DNA of 64,000 nt from Bacillus yapensis (GCF_005280205.1 NZ_SUND01000001.1:186001-250000), one strand, 5' to 3'. Positions 50,719-60,194 are shown, numbered from the stretch's first letter. Notes: generated from the letters alone by a model not told the origin. A program made the numbers and translations.

Positions 50719-51966
50719 TTAATTTATCTGCAGCTTCACGAATTTCCGTTTACCTACTTGAATAATCGGTTCTTCCGATGTATCTACTTGAAGATATATG
50801 TCATTAACCTTCACTTCATTTATGCGAATCCCACCGTTTTGGATCATTTTTCGTGCTTCCGTTTTTGATTTTTGTAATCCTAGCTCCACGAGTAGTTCCA
50901 CTATAGGAAGCTCTTTATCTCCGCTCCATTTTATAACGGGTACTTCATTAGGAAGTGAACCCCGTTGAAACACAGCCTTAAAGGCTTCCTCTGCTTTTTC
51001 TGCCTCTTCTTCATTGTGATAAATACTTACAATCCTTCTAGCTAGAAACATTTTTGCATCTCTTGGATGTAATTTCCCAAGCTTAAGCTCTTCTTTGATT
51101 CTACTCTTTTCTACTAAAGATAAATCCGTAACCAGGTCAAAATACTTCGGAATTAATTCATCTGTTATCGACATTGTTTTACCATACATATCATTTGGTG
51201 CATCATCCACACCAATATAATTGTTCTTCGATTTGGACATCTTTTCGACACCATCAAGTCCCTCAAGCAATGGAAGCAATACAACCACTTGCTTCTCTTT
51301 CCCATAATGCTCTTGCAAATGTCTGCCCATCAACACGTTAAAATGTTGATCTGTTCCGCCAAGTTCTATATCACTTTCGAGTTCAACAGAATCACAGCCT
51401 TGCATTAAGGGGTAAAAAAATTCATGTAAAGAAATCGGTTTTCCTGTAGAGTATCTCTCTGAAAAATCATTTCGCTCAAGTAAGCGCGCTACTGTAATAC
51501 TTGATGACAATTTAATAATCTCTTCAAGATTAAGTTCACTGAGCCATTTTGAATTGTAATGTAATTCTACCTTTTCCATATCTAATACTTTGCTAAATTG
51601 TTCAAAATACGTTTTCGCATTATGAATGACTTCTTCATTCGTAAGTTGTTTTCTTACAGTTGATTTTCCGGTTGGATCTCCTATTTTACCGGTGAAGTCC
51701 CCAATTATAAGTTGAATGGTGTGTCCGTTCTCCTGGAATTGCTTTAGTTTGTTTAAAACGACCGTATGTCCTAAGTGAACATCAGGGGCAGATGGATCCA
51801 GTCCTAACTTTACTTTTAAAGGTTCTTGTTTTAATAATGACCTTGCGATCTTATTCTTGAGTTCAATAGCAGGAATAATCGCTGCTACCCCATTGCCATA
51901 AATCGCAAACTGTCTCTCCACTTCAGCTAATTGCTCACTTATCAGTTGCTCTAAAATGTTCCCCAA
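50719..51966 (-). CDS. tyrZ: Tyrosyl-tRNA synthetase, TyrZ type
   Basis: A 415-residue class I synthetase. The first signature reads HLGH and the second KMSKS, the TyrZ-like branch rather than TyrS with KFGKT. An S4 RNA-binding domain lies at the C-terminus ([20 protein letters not shown]). The start is set to a TTG at 51966 with GGAGG eight bases upstream; a TTG five codons earlier lies in the ribosome binding site. Many Bacilli carry both types. A tyrosine T-box precedes it, so it is expressed when charged tRNA-Tyr is short. Confidence 0.94.
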   Translation of the reverse strand: MGNILEQLISEQLAEVERQFAIYGNGVAAIIPAIELKNKIARSLLKQEPLKVKLGLDPSAPDVHLGHTVVLNKLKQFQENGHTIQLIIGDFTGKIGDPTGKSTVRKQLTNEEVIHNAKTYFEQFSKVLDMEKVELHYNSKWLSELNLEEIIKLSSSITVARLLERNDFSERYSTGKPISLHEFFYPLMQGCDSVELESDIELGGTDQHFNVLMGRHLQEHYGKEKQVVVLLPLLEGLDGVEKMSKSKNNYIGVDDAPNDMYGKTMSITDELIPKYFDLVTDLSLVEKSRIKEELKLGKLHPRDAKMFLARRIVSIYHNEEEAEKAEEAFKAVFQRGSLPNEVPVIKWSGDKELPIVELLVELGLQKSKTEARKMIQNGGIRINEVKVNDIYLQVDTSEEPIIQVGKRKFVKLQIN

Positions 51967-51987
51967 TATGCTCGCCTCCAATTATCA

Positions 51988-52028
51988 AAAAATAAAAAAA
52001 CCACGCCCCCATAAAAAGGGACGTGGTT
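51988..52028 (-). terminator. T-box-controlled terminator of tyrZ
   Basis: On the minus strand ACCACGTCCC-(7 nt)-GGGGGCGTGGT with a single mismatch is followed by TTTTTTTATTTTTTG. It lies just downstream of the T-box sequence. Confidence 0.92.
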
Positions 52029-52235
52029 AGCGCGGTACCACCCTAATTGAAGATTTCTCTTCCACTTAAAACGAATAACGGATCGTTCCGTTCTTTACTA
52101 CTATAGGTTCGTAAAGAAAGTTCAAGGAGGTAATTCGCACTTATCTTTGTACTGATTCACACCTACCATCAGCTCTCTAAAACAGGGAGATAAGTCACTA
52201 CTGTTTCCTGTCATCACTTATTTTCAAAATATTTC
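52029..52235 (-). ncRNA. T-box leader (tyrosine)
   Basis: The 14-base T-box core GGGTGGTACCGCG is at 52031-52043 on the minus strand, followed by the terminator. Stem I contains AGAGAGCTGATGGTAGGTG, and a UAC triplet near 52149-52151 in GUGAAUCAGUACAAAG is the likely specifier. Uncharged tRNA-Tyr would pair with the specifier and with UGGU-containing T-box to favour the antiterminator. Confidence 0.92.
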
Positions 52236-52295
52236 TATATATCATAACTTTGTATTGCAGAAATTTCAAATAAAATATTCCAGAGCCAATTAGTT

Positions 52296-52850
52296 TTATC
52301 TACTTTCAAAATCTTGCTTCAACATCGAGTACATATACAAATCATCAAATTTCCCACTCGTGTACTCGTATTGGCGTAATAGTCCTTCTCTCACAAAACC
52401 TTGTTTTTCAACGAGCTTTTGTGATGAGAGATTTGGTGGTTCAATTAGCGCTTCGATACGATTCAATTCCATATGTTCAAAGCCATACTTAAGGATCACG
52501 CCAATTGCCTCGCTCGCAATTCCTTGCCCCCAATATTCTCGACTAAGTTCGAAGCCAATTTCCGTGCGGGAGTGCTGGGAAACTTGGTTATGAAAACCAC
52601 AACTGCCAATCACTCGTCCTTTTAAAGTAATTCCCCAACGGATGCCCGTCTTGTTTTCAAATATGGATTGATACCATGAGATTTCGTCCATTGCGTCGGC
52701 GATCGATTTAAACGGTTCTAACCCGTAATATTTCATGACCACTTCATCAGATAGATAACATAGCATATCGCTGGCATCATCGTTTGTCACTTGTCTTAAA
52801 ACTATTCTATTCGTTTCCAATACAGGAAATGTGTCGATCTCAAACGTCAC
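52296..52850 (-). CDS. GNAT acetyltransferase (RimJ/RimL type)
   Basis: A 184-residue acetyltransferase with family patterns LETNRIVLRQVTNDDASDM, GSCGFHNQ, EIGFELSREYWGQGIASEAI (acetyl-CoA site) and LVEKQGFVREG. Members acetylate protein N-termini, amino acids or antibiotics; the substrate is unknown. I choose the GTG at 52850, eight bases after AAGGA, over the ATG at 52859, which has no proper ribosome binding site. Confidence 0.87.
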   Translation of the reverse strand: MTFEIDTFPVLETNRIVLRQVTNDDASDMLCYLSDEVVMKYYGLEPFKSIADAMDEISWYQSIFENKTGIRWGITLKGRVIGSCGFHNQVSQHSRTEIGFELSREYWGQGIASEAIGVILKYGFEHMELNRIEALIEPPNLSSQKLVEKQGFVREGLLRQYEYTSGKFDDLYMYSMLKQDFESR

Positions 52851-52913
52851 GAAAATCATCCTTTTTTGAATATTTTTCTTTTTTCAATACACATCTCCAT
52901 TTAATTCCACAAA

Positions 52914-52951
52914 AATAGCGTTAATCCTCCAAAGAATTAACGCTACCCTTT
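52914..52951 (-). terminator. Intrinsic terminator after the UvrA-like gene
   Basis: TAGCGTTAAT and ATTAACGCTA pair around a 10-nt loop. On the minus strand the stem is followed by TTTTTGTGG. Confidence 0.85.
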
Positions 52952-52968
52952 TTATTTCAATATGCTGA

Positions 52969-55206
52969 CTAGATATATTTCGCTGTTATCGACTGTTCAC
53001 ATTGCTTAATTTCTGCTGGTGGACCTTCATAAAGAATCTTTCCACCTTCTGAACCACCTTGAGGACCAATATCAACGATCCAATCACTTTGACGAATGAC
53101 TTCTATATTGTGTTCAATCACGATAACCGTATTTCCCTTTTCGACCATTTCATTAATAATATGAAGAATATTTGATATGTCGGACAAATGTAACCCTGTT
53201 GTTGGCTCATCAAGAATATAAATATGGCCGCCTGCTTTTAGCTCCTTCGCTAACTTCAGACGCTGGCATTCTCCACCTGATAATGTGGATAATGGCTGAC
53301 CAATTGTAAGATAAGAAAGTCCAACCATTTCTAGACTTTTCAATTTAGCTTTGATATCCTTTGTCTCAAAAAAGTCTAGGGCCTCTTGTACAGTCATATC
53401 CATAACTTCGACTATATTTTTCCCTTTATATAAATACTCCAGCACGTCCTGTCGATAACGATTTCCTTGGCATTCACTACATTCCGTTTCCATCTTATCC
53501 ATGAAGGATAAATTCAGTTCAACGGTTCCAGTTCCACCACAGGTTGGGCAAGCTCCTTTTGAATTATAGCTGAATAGACCAGCATCTACTTCATTTGCAT
53601 CCGCAAACGCTTTTCGAATTCCATTCATAATTCCTAAAAACGTAGCTGCATTTGAGCGACTTGTTGTATGTATAGGGTTCTGATCAATTTGTAAGGCGTC
53701 AGGAAAATCCTTCGCAAATACTTCGTTCACAAGTGTACTTTTTCCTGAACCGGCTACTCCTGTCACAACAGTGAATACGCCTTTTGGAACGCGAAGACTA
53801 ACATTCTTTAAATTATGTAATGAACTTTTCCGACTTTCATAGAATTCTGTAACAGTTCGTGGATTCGTATTAATAGGTGAATGTTTGTTTAAAAATCGAG
53901 CAGTTAAAGTATCGGTTTGCAGTAAACTAGGATAATCTCCACTATACATAATGTTACCGCCATTGCTCCCTGCAAGCGGTCCAACATCAACGATATGATC
54001 GGCAATTTGAATAACATCTGGGTCATGCTCCACAACAAGAACGGTATTCCCCTTATCTCTCATTTTCACGAGCAAATCATTTAACCGATAGACATCTCGT
54101 GGATGAAGTCCGGTACTTGGCTCATCAAAAATATAGAGAAGACCAGTGAGGTTACTCGAAAGGTATTTCACCATTTTCACACGCTGTGACTCGCCACCAG
54201 ATAAAGTCGCTGTTTCACGATCTAAACTCATATATCCTAGGCCGATTTCACACAAATTCGTTAACCGTTCAATAATACTCTCAATGACGGGCTTAGCGTC
54301 TGGCACTTCCCAAGTTTTCAACACATCAATTAATTCATTTAACTGCAATGCTGTGACATCATAAATAGAGTAATCGTGGATTTTAGAAGAAAGGACGTTT
54401 TTATTATAACGTTTGCCCTCACAAGAATGGCATATCGTATTCGTTGTGAACTCCTCTAGTTGTTTCATCGCCTTCTTTGAAACTTCTTTTTCTCTATTAA
54501 TGTTTTGGCGCATGAATCGAACGACTATACCTTCATAGGTAGCATTAAAATCTCCAAAGGACTTCATCTTAACTTTTTCAGGTTCCGCATATAGTAATTT
54601 TTGGAGCTCTTCTTCTGTATAATCTTTGATTTTTTTATCATTATCAAAGAACCCAGTCTCCGCATATGATTTCCATTGATAGGTTCCTGGAGAATAACCT
54701 GGCAAAAGAATAGCACCTTCATTTAGCGACTTATTCCAATCGATTGCAGCATCAACATTTAAGGTAATAACCTTGCCAATCCCCTCACAAACTGGGCACA
54801 TTCCACTTGGATCATTAAAAGAATACGCATTGCTGAATCCGAGATGTGGTTTTGCAAATCGAGAAAAAAGCACTCTGAACAATGGGAGAATATCTGAGAT
54901 TGTCCCTAAAGTCGAGCGAGCATTTCCACCTAAACGTTTCTGGTCCACGACAATAGCTGTTGAAAGATTTTGGATTTCATCAATGTCAGGGCGACTATAT
55001 TTGGGAAGAAAGAGTCTCGTAAAATTACTGTAAGTTTCATTTAATTGACGTCCTGCTTCTTGGGCAATCGTGTCAAACACAATAGATGACTTCCCTGAAC
55101 CAGATACGCCTGTGAAAACAGTAATCTTTCCTTTGGGAATTTGCAAATTGACATTCTTGAGGTTGTTTTCTCTTGCATTGACTAGCTCGATAAATTGTTG
55201 TTTCAT
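52969..55206 (-). CDS. Short UvrA-like ATPase
   Basis: A 745-residue paralogue of excinuclease subunit A, about 200 residues shorter than UvrA. Two ABC ATPase modules are complete: Walker A GVSGSGKSS near residue 35 and GVAGSGKST near 485, signatures LSGGESQR and LSGGECQR, and Walker B IFDEPSTGLH and ILDEPTTGLH. Zinc-finger cysteines are present (CPVCEGIGK, CPTCGGTG, CSECQGNR). The shortening falls where UvrA binds UvrB, so normal excision repair is unlikely. Relatives are found with antibiotic producers and in resistance to DNA-binding drugs. GGAGG precedes the ATG. Confidence 0.92.
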   Translation of the reverse strand: MKQQFIELVNARENNLKNVNLQIPKGKITVFTGVSGSGKSSIVFDTIAQEAGRQLNETYSNFTRLFLPKYSRPDIDEIQNLSTAIVVDQKRLGGNARSTLGTISDILPLFRVLFSRFAKPHLGFSNAYSFNDPSGMCPVCEGIGKVITLNVDAAIDWNKSLNEGAILLPGYSPGTYQWKSYAETGFFDNDKKIKDYTEEELQKLLYAEPEKVKMKSFGDFNATYEGIVVRFMRQNINREKEVSKKAMKQLEEFTTNTICHSCEGKRYNKNVLSSKIHDYSIYDVTALQLNELIDVLKTWEVPDAKPVIESIIERLTNLCEIGLGYMSLDRETATLSGGESQRVKMVKYLSSNLTGLLYIFDEPSTGLHPRDVYRLNDLLVKMRDKGNTVLVVEHDPDVIQIADHIVDVGPLAGSNGGNIMYSGDYPSLLQTDTLTARFLNKHSPINTNPRTVTEFYESRKSSLHNLKNVSLRVPKGVFTVVTGVAGSGKSTLVNEVFAKDFPDALQIDQNPIHTTSRSNAATFLGIMNGIRKAFADANEVDAGLFSYNSKGACPTCGGTGTVELNLSFMDKMETECSECQGNRYRQDVLEYLYKGKNIVEVMDMTVQEALDFFETKDIKAKLKSLEMVGLSYLTIGQPLSTLSGGECQRLKLAKELKAGGHIYILDEPTTGLHLSDISNILHIINEMVEKGNTVIVIEHNIEVIRQSDWIVDIGPQGGSEGGKILYEGPPAEIKQCEQSITAKYI

Positions 55207-55385
55207 TCAAGTCCTCCTTAATAAATCTTCAATCTTTTGTACGGCTAATGCGGCCCATAAGTTCCCAGAAAATTCATCCACATAACATTTTTTCGAATCC
55301 AATTTACTTGGAGTCAACTAAATTACTCTATCACTCCTCCAACCGACAAATTGGCGACCCCTCTCATTGAAGAATCGCCAGTTCG

Positions 55386-55553
55386 TTAGTTTCTATTTTC
55401 CTTATTTACTTTTAATATTTCCTTCAAAGTATTATGTATATTTTGTAGACTGATCAAGATAACTCCGAGCATAACAAACGTTATGATTTCCCCTGTGTAT
55501 ATGGAAACGAGCGCTAGAATTACTGCATATAATCCATATAGCCAACCATTCAT
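55386..55553 (-). CDS. Small membrane protein, 55 residues
   Basis: A short gene with GAGGTGAG eight bases before its ATG. The peptide starts MNGWLYGLYAVILALVSIYTG and has two hydrophobic segments (about 4-20 and 22-36), followed by a charged helix ending KENRN. I do not recognise it. The good ribosome binding site and the membrane hairpin pattern argue that it is real. Confidence 0.7.
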   Translation of the reverse strand: MNGWLYGLYAVILALVSIYTGEIITFVMLGVILISLQNIHNTLKEILKVNKENRN

Positions 55554-55614
55554 TTAATCTCACCTCACCATTTTTTACAATTTTCATAAAAATAAAACGT
55601 GAACATGAGAAAAA

Positions 55615-56136
55615 TCATTCTTGATTTTCCTTAGCCCACTCTAGTGCTTTCAATTCTATTTCTTTAACAAATGCATCCTTACCATTTATGTAGGATTCAA
55701 TATCATAGGGAAATTGCTCTGCCAATTTCTCTTTGAGCGCCCCATAACTTTTCCTTTCATGCGGATGATTTAGGAGATAGTCCCGAAATGCTAAATGCCG
55801 TTCTATTTCAGTACTTCCAACTTGATAGACATGAACATGATGAGTCCGATTGTCCCCACCCTTTTGAAAATACCTGCGTCCTGGTATTCCATTCTCACCC
55901 TTCGGTTCATATCCAATATTTTGCATCTCTTCATTGTATTTATCGACGAGGGAAATGTCTTTAACCACCGGCATGATATCTATTATAGGCTTAGCTTTTA
56001 ACCCTGGTACGGCCGTACTACCAATATGATGGATCGCGACCATTTCATTTTCAAAAATAAGTTTTAGTTTACCTGCTTCTTCAGCGAATAGCACAGCCCA
56101 TTTCTCATCATAATTACTGACATCAACCTTCCTCAA
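55615..56136 (-). CDS. GrpB family protein (nucleotidyltransferase fold)
   Basis: A 173-residue protein of the UPF0157/GrpB family. The motif HHIGSTAVPGLKAKPIIDIMPVV near residue 36 is the nucleotidyltransferase-like GS...DxD core, and HHVHVY with RDYLLNHP follow as in the family. Some relatives are fused to dephospho-CoA kinase; the function of the free form is unknown. It starts with TTG, seven bases after GGAGG. Confidence 0.9.
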   Translation of the reverse strand: MRKVDVSNYDEKWAVLFAEEAGKLKLIFENEMVAIHHIGSTAVPGLKAKPIIDIMPVVKDISLVDKYNEEMQNIGYEPKGENGIPGRRYFQKGGDNRTHHVHVYQVGSTEIERHLAFRDYLLNHPHERKSYGALKEKLAEQFPYDIESYINGKDAFVKEIELKALEWAKENQE

Positions 56137-56213
56137 GACAGCACCTCCACTCCTTTAACTTCGCTAAAAAAGACATTTATCCTCCTTCCATTAAAGCACG
56201 ATTCTTTAACATA

Positions 56214-56252
56214 TAAAAAGGCTCGATTCCACTCACTAGCGTCCTCGAGCCT
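56214..56252 (-). terminator. Intrinsic terminator after the NmrA/QorB-like gene
   Basis: AAGGCTCGA and TCGAGCCTT pair. On the minus strand the stem ends in TTTTTATATG. It lies about 75 nt after the stop codon at 56327. Confidence 0.75.
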
Positions 56253-56326
56253 TCCCATTTATAAAATCAGATCCCCATCTCCAGCCGCCGCTTCCTCTTC
56301 GTTCATAATCAGCTGATGACTTCTCA

Positions 56327-57193
56327 TTAATTGGTAAAACCATTCACGATTTGCGTAAGTCCTTCTTTGATTGATGTAACTGGACGTCCTAGAACTTTTT
56401 CAAAGTCCTTGCTGTTAATTTCAAGAGAGCCTTCACGAATATCCTTTTGGATGTTCACGATCATAGTGACTAGGAAGTCTGGTAATCCAGCTCCAGTTAA
56501 GATTTCAGCATATGTTGCATCATCGACTTGTTGAACAGATACCTCTTTGCCCAATACTTCTCCAAGTGTCAAGGCTAGCTCTTCTTGTGCTAATAGTGGA
56601 CCAGACAGTTCATAAATGGTATTTTCATGGCCCTCTCCTGAAAGAACTGCTGCCGCAGCTTCTGCATAATCCTGCTGCAACGCCCAACCAACTTTCCCCT
56701 TTCCTGCAGAAGTCACCCATGGTGCTCCAGCTAAAACTCCTTGAATACTAGAGATTTCATTCTCAAGATACCAGTTGTTACGTAGGAAAGAATAAGGAAT
56801 GCCCGAATTTATAATGGCTTCCTCTGTCACTTTATGTGTTGGCGCTAGGAAGTTTGTGCTTTCTTGTGCATTCGCGATGCTCGTATAAGCAATAAATCCG
56901 ACCCCTGCACGTTTGGCTGCTGCTACTGCATTGCCGTGCTGACGAATTCTCGTTTCATTATCTCCGTCTGCAGAAATAATAAGCAAACGTTCAATTCCTG
57001 CAAATGCCTGCTCCAATGTTTCTGGGTGATCGAAATCACCATGACGAACCTCAACACCACGTGCGCGTAAGCCTTCTGCCTTCTCAAGATTTCGTACACT
57101 TACTGCTAATTGCGTTGCTGGTACGGTTTCTAATAACTTCTCAACGATTTTACTTCCTAATTTCCCTGTAGCTCCTGTCACTAACCATTTCAT
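56327..57193 (-). CDS. NAD(P)-binding quinone reductase-like protein (QorB/NmrA type)
   Basis: A 288-residue atypical short-chain reductase. The nucleotide-binding motif TGATGKLGSKIVEKLL is at about 6-20, HGDFDHPETL follows, and THKVTEEAI with NNWYLEN are as in QorB. QorB-type enzymes reduce quinones with NADPH. It is divergent from an Rrf2 regulator gene, and its promoter holds two operator repeats, so induction by electrophiles or disulphide stress is likely. GGGAGGAG precedes the ATG. Confidence 0.9.
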   Translation of the reverse strand: MKWLVTGATGKLGSKIVEKLLETVPATQLAVSVRNLEKAEGLRARGVEVRHGDFDHPETLEQAFAGIERLLIISADGDNETRIRQHGNAVAAAKRAGVGFIAYTSIANAQESTNFLAPTHKVTEEAIINSGIPYSFLRNNWYLENEISSIQGVLAGAPWVTSAGKGKVGWALQQDYAEAAAAVLSGEGHENTIYELSGPLLAQEELALTLGEVLGKEVSVQQVDDATYAEILTGAGLPDFLVTMIVNIQKDIREGSLEINSKDFEKVLGRPVTSIKEGLTQIVNGFTN

Positions 57194-57226
57194 GAACTAT
57201 TTCTCCTCCCAAAACCCCATTATAGT

Positions 57227-57264
57227 TGTAATCGATACGGTTACATGTAACTATATTAATTACA
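57227..57264. promoter_or_regulatory. Two adjacent TGTAA-N9-TTACA operators before the QorB-like gene
   Basis: TGTAA-N9-TTACA at 57227-57245 is followed without a gap by the same motif at 57246-57264. They overlap and follow the -10 of the gene. A third copy is in the divergent Rrf2 promoter. The Rrf2 protein is the likely binder. Confidence 0.75.
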
Positions 57265-57281
57265 ATCAAGTACTATGTCAA
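57253..57281 (-). promoter_or_regulatory. Sigma-A promoter of the QorB-like gene
   Basis: Minus-strand -35 TTGACA (perfect, 57276-57281) and -10 TAATAT (57253-57258) with a 17-base spacer. The second operator covers the -10. Confidence 0.8.
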
Positions 57282-57332
57282 GTAATCCAAACTTTTTATC
57301 GTTTTGGAATTCTTTTTGAGTATAATAATAGT

Positions 57333-57351
57333 TGTAACCATACTAATTACA
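57333..57351. promoter_or_regulatory. TGTAA-N9-TTACA operator before the Rrf2 gene
   Basis: A third copy of the motif, just downstream of a TATAAT -10 (57321-57326) of the Rrf2 gene. It would give autoregulation. Confidence 0.72.
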
Positions 57352-57374
57352 TGGAAAAAAGTTGGTGATTTATC

Positions 57375-57809
57375 ATGTCCATTAGCAGCCGATTTGCTGT
57401 AGGTGTTCATATATTAACATTGATTGAGTTCAATAAAGATGGGGTAAGCTCATCTGAATATTTAGCTGAAAGTGTCAACACGAATCCTGCCCTTATCAGA
57501 AAAATTATCGGGATGCTAAAAAAGGCAGAATTAGTTGATGTGCATCCAGGGATCGCTGGGGCAAATCTTGCAAAAAAATTATCCGAAATCACATTGCTAG
57601 ATGTGTATAAAGCAGTAAATGTTGTTCCGGAAAATGAACTATTTAGCGTTCACGAAAATCCAAATCCCAAATGTTTGGTTGGACGAAATATCCAAGAAAC
57701 AATTATTCCCATACTGTCGATCGCACAAATCGCTATGGAAAAGGTACTTGGAAGCGTCACGATCGAAGACATCTTTGAGGATATTGTGGAAAAAGAGAAG
57801 CAGAAATAA
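57375..57809 (+). CDS. Rrf2-family transcriptional regulator (YwnA-like)
   Basis: A 144-residue winged-helix regulator. The family start MSISSRFAVGVHIL and the recognition helix region VNTNPALIRKIIGMLKKAELV are clear. It lacks the three-Cys cluster site of IscR and NsrR; a single Cys near residue 99 (PNPKCLVGRNIQ) is as in the YwnA group, so it probably senses thiol-reactive compounds. It is divergent from the QorB-like gene with shared operators. GGTGAT precedes the ATG. Confidence 0.92.
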   Translation: MSISSRFAVGVHILTLIEFNKDGVSSSEYLAESVNTNPALIRKIIGMLKKAELVDVHPGIAGANLAKKLSEITLLDVYKAVNVVPENELFSVHENPNPKCLVGRNIQETIIPILSIAQIAMEKVLGSVTIEDIFEDIVEKEKQK

Positions 57810-57814
57810 CTTAT

Positions 57815-57847
57815 GATAGGCTCCGTTACATGGTTAAGGAGCCTATC
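57815..57847 (+). terminator. Hairpin terminator after the Rrf2 gene
   Basis: GATAGGCTCC and GGAGCCTATC form a perfect 10-bp stem with a 13-nt loop, followed by TTATAGG. The U-tract is weak. Confidence 0.65.
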
Positions 57848-57994
57848 TTATAGGAACAAAATCTTACTATCAAAATGCATCCTATTAAAATGATGAAAGA
57901 TATAATATTGACAAGACAGCCTTTGATTTATCTCTTTCCTTATCAGACACTTTTCTCCCTTCCCTAGTCCCCTTCTTTTTCATTTCGAAAACTT

Positions 57995-58336
57995 TCATTC
58001 ATCTAACTCTTCAAGCGAAAAATTAATGAGTTCATCAATTGCATAAGTTTTAAAAACGACCCCTTTAGTATCAAAAACGGCATCAGCTGGTTCCTTTTCA
58101 AGTTCAAGTACTGGATGACTATCGATGGATTCATTCCTAATGAATGCAATTTTATACGTGTTAATCCCTTTTCGCTCGAAATCATCATAAGAAATTTCAG
58201 TTCCTGCTACATAAATCAAATATTTTCCATTTTCATCAGAAAAACGATCAGGAGCATACAAATTTGGAACAGAGGCGTCTTGATTACTACCACTTCCCAC
58301 CATCATAATCGTCATCAAAAATAACAAATAGCCCAA
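57995..58336 (-). CDS. Hypothetical small exported or membrane-anchored protein
   Basis: A 113-codon frame from a TTG at 58336 with no clear ribosome binding site; the true start may lie about 9 codons further upstream, where basic residues (KIRNKNR) would give a signal sequence. A hydrophobic stretch (LGYLLFLMTIMMVG) is followed by a soluble part with ENGKYLIYVAGTEISYDDF and ending FSLEELDE. I do not recognise the family. Export and membrane anchoring are inferred from the hydrophobic N-terminus. Confidence 0.55.
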   Translation of the reverse strand: MGYLLFLMTIMMVGSGSNQDASVPNLYAPDRFSDENGKYLIYVAGTEISYDDFERKGINTYKIAFIRNESIDSHPVLELEKEPADAVFDTKGVVFKTYAIDELINFSLEELDE

Positions 58337-58460
58337 TCTATTTTTATTACGTATTTTTAATGGTCTTTCTCACTCACCATAAATATATAAATCAATCCTC
58401 CTATTCATTCTTAGAGCTATTTTCTTCAGAAGAATAAATGTTTTTTGAGGCTGTAACCAC

Positions 58461-59153
58461 TTATTCAAATGTAATCAATTCTGAAATATATCTATTAATC
58501 CCGCCTTTCAAAACCGCTCCATGTCCCGTGCACAAATACTCTATTTCAAATTGGTTCATTGCTTTTAATCCCTTGATAAATGAATCAAAATCGCGCTGTC
58601 TTCTCATTTCTTTATTTTGAGACCATTCCGAAACGAATTTCTTAAACTTTTCTCCAGTTACATCCCCATCTTCGACAACCTGACCATTTATTGGCTCCCC
58701 AAAGAAACAAATATGATCACCACAAAACAATACCTTTTCTTTTTTATGGTAAAGGGCCACGGAACCCTTTGTATGATGCCCAAGAAGTAAACATTCTAGA
58801 TTGCTTACCGTAGAGCCACTGTCAGGAAGATAAGATGTTAAGTCGCTCCTAATATCTTCAGGAACCCTTTCCAGATCCGCTTTATGAATATAGCCTTCAG
58901 CGTTTTCAAGGAATCGAATTCCTCCTATATGATCCCTGTGTCCATGAGTTGCTATGAATCTATTAATATTTTCAATTCCAATTTTCTTCATTTCCCCTGC
59001 AAGATGTTCAAAATGCTCTTCCTTTCCAGAATCAATCAAGGTGACTTCATCCCCTTCAACTAACACATAGCAGTTATTGAACGAATTCCAAGACTCATCC
59101 CAAAGCAAAAAAACATAGACATGATCCGTTATTTTTTTGAAATATTTTTCCAT
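58461..59153 (-). CDS. MBL-fold metallo-hydrolase
   Basis: A 230-residue metallo-beta-lactamase-fold hydrolase. Metal ligands are visible: HGHRDHIGG near residue 68, HHTKGS, GDHICFF and CTGHG near the end. The frame is open a further 43 codons, but the ATG at 59153 has AAGGAG upstream. Substrate unknown; the active site is of the general hydrolase type. It is divergent from the nucleoside hydrolase gene. Confidence 0.9.
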   Translation of the reverse strand: MEKYFKKITDHVYVFLLWDESWNSFNNCYVLVEGDEVTLIDSGKEEHFEHLAGEMKKIGIENINRFIATHGHRDHIGGIRFLENAEGYIHKADLERVPEDIRSDLTSYLPDSGSTVSNLECLLLGHHTKGSVALYHKKEKVLFCGDHICFFGEPINGQVVEDGDVTGEKFKKFVSEWSQNKEMRRQRDFDSFIKGLKAMNQFEIEYLCTGHGAVLKGGINRYISELITFE

Positions 59154-59233
59154 ATTGATTTCAACTCCTTTTTTCAAGCATTTTACTTCATTTAAATCAT
59201 AAACTTGTAATGACTGACTTAGGAGGGATTGAA

Positions 59234-60175
59234 TTGACGGAAAAAATTCTGCTTTTTGCAGATCCGGGTATAGACGATTCATTGGCGATTATTTACGCTC
59301 TTCTAAATCCGAACATTGAGCTTGTTGGCATTGTCACAAGCTACGGAAATGTTTCAAAAGAACAGGCGACAGCAAATGCGTATTATTTACTTCAGCTCGC
59401 TAATCAAACCCAGATTCCCATTATTCCTGGTGCTGCAAATCCAGTTGAGCAAGAAGAGGCATCGAATATCTACTATCCAGAAATCCATGGAGCGGAAGGA
59501 ATGGGACCGATCCGACCACCAGGCAACCTGCAATATCAAGTTCACTCTTTTGAAACCATTAGAACCATCATAAATCGCTATCCAAATGAAATCGTTATTG
59601 TTGATACAGGCCGTTCAACAAGCTTAGCGACCGCATTCATTCTTTTTAATGAAGAAATAAAAAAAGTAAAAGCATTTTATCTAATGGGAGGTGCCTTTTT
59701 TGTACCTGGAAACGTCACCGCTTTAGCAGAAGCCAATTTTTATGGAGATCCTACAGCTACGAACTATGTTTTATCACATGCACATAATCTAACGATCACT
59801 CCACTAAACGTGACCCAATATGCCCTTCTCACCTCGGAAATGGTGCAGCGCTTAACACAAGAAGGAGATACTCCCTTTGGTTCACTACTTTCACCTATTT
59901 TCGAGTTTTACTATAGTGCTTATCAAAAAAACATTCCTAACATTCAAGGTGCCCCCATCCACGATCTACTAACTGTGATGATTGTAAGCACCCCTACTAT
60001 TGTCGATTATGTCTATTATGATCCGAAGGTCATTAACGGAAATAGTGAAGCGAAAGGGATGTCCTTTATCGACATCCGCCCAACCAGTCCAAAAGGAAAA
60101 ACGAGAATTGCCGTGAAACTAAACTATGAGAAGTTCGTCGAGGAATTCTTTAACGTCATGTTGAGGTTAGACTAG
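59234..60175 (+). CDS. Nucleoside hydrolase (IunH family)
   Basis: A 313-residue enzyme that cleaves the N-glycosidic bond of nucleosides. The calcium-binding motif reads ADPGIDDSLAI, where the usual first Asp of DTDPGxDD is Ala. The VDTGRSTSLATAFILF, MGGAF and EANFYGDPTATNYVLSH segments fit the family, and HDLLTVM holds the late Asp. The start is a TTG at 59234, seven bases after GGAGG, giving LTEKILLF; the frame opens earlier. Purine or pyrimidine salvage is likely; the exact nucleoside is unknown. Confidence 0.9.
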   Translation: MTEKILLFADPGIDDSLAIIYALLNPNIELVGIVTSYGNVSKEQATANAYYLLQLANQTQIPIIPGAANPVEQEEASNIYYPEIHGAEGMGPIRPPGNLQYQVHSFETIRTIINRYPNEIVIVDTGRSTSLATAFILFNEEIKKVKAFYLMGGAFFVPGNVTALAEANFYGDPTATNYVLSHAHNLTITPLNVTQYALLTSEMVQRLTQEGDTPFGSLLSPIFEFYYSAYQKNIPNIQGAPIHDLLTVMIVSTPTIVDYVYYDPKVINGNSEAKGMSFIDIRPTSPKGKTRIAVKLNYEKFVEEFFNVMLRLD

Positions 60176-60194
60176 GAGAGAGTAATCTCTCCTT
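60175..60194 (+). terminator. Short hairpin after the nucleoside hydrolase gene
   Basis: AGGAGAG and CTCTCCT pair around a 6-nt loop directly after the stop, followed by TTGATCT. It is a weak candidate. Confidence 0.45.
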
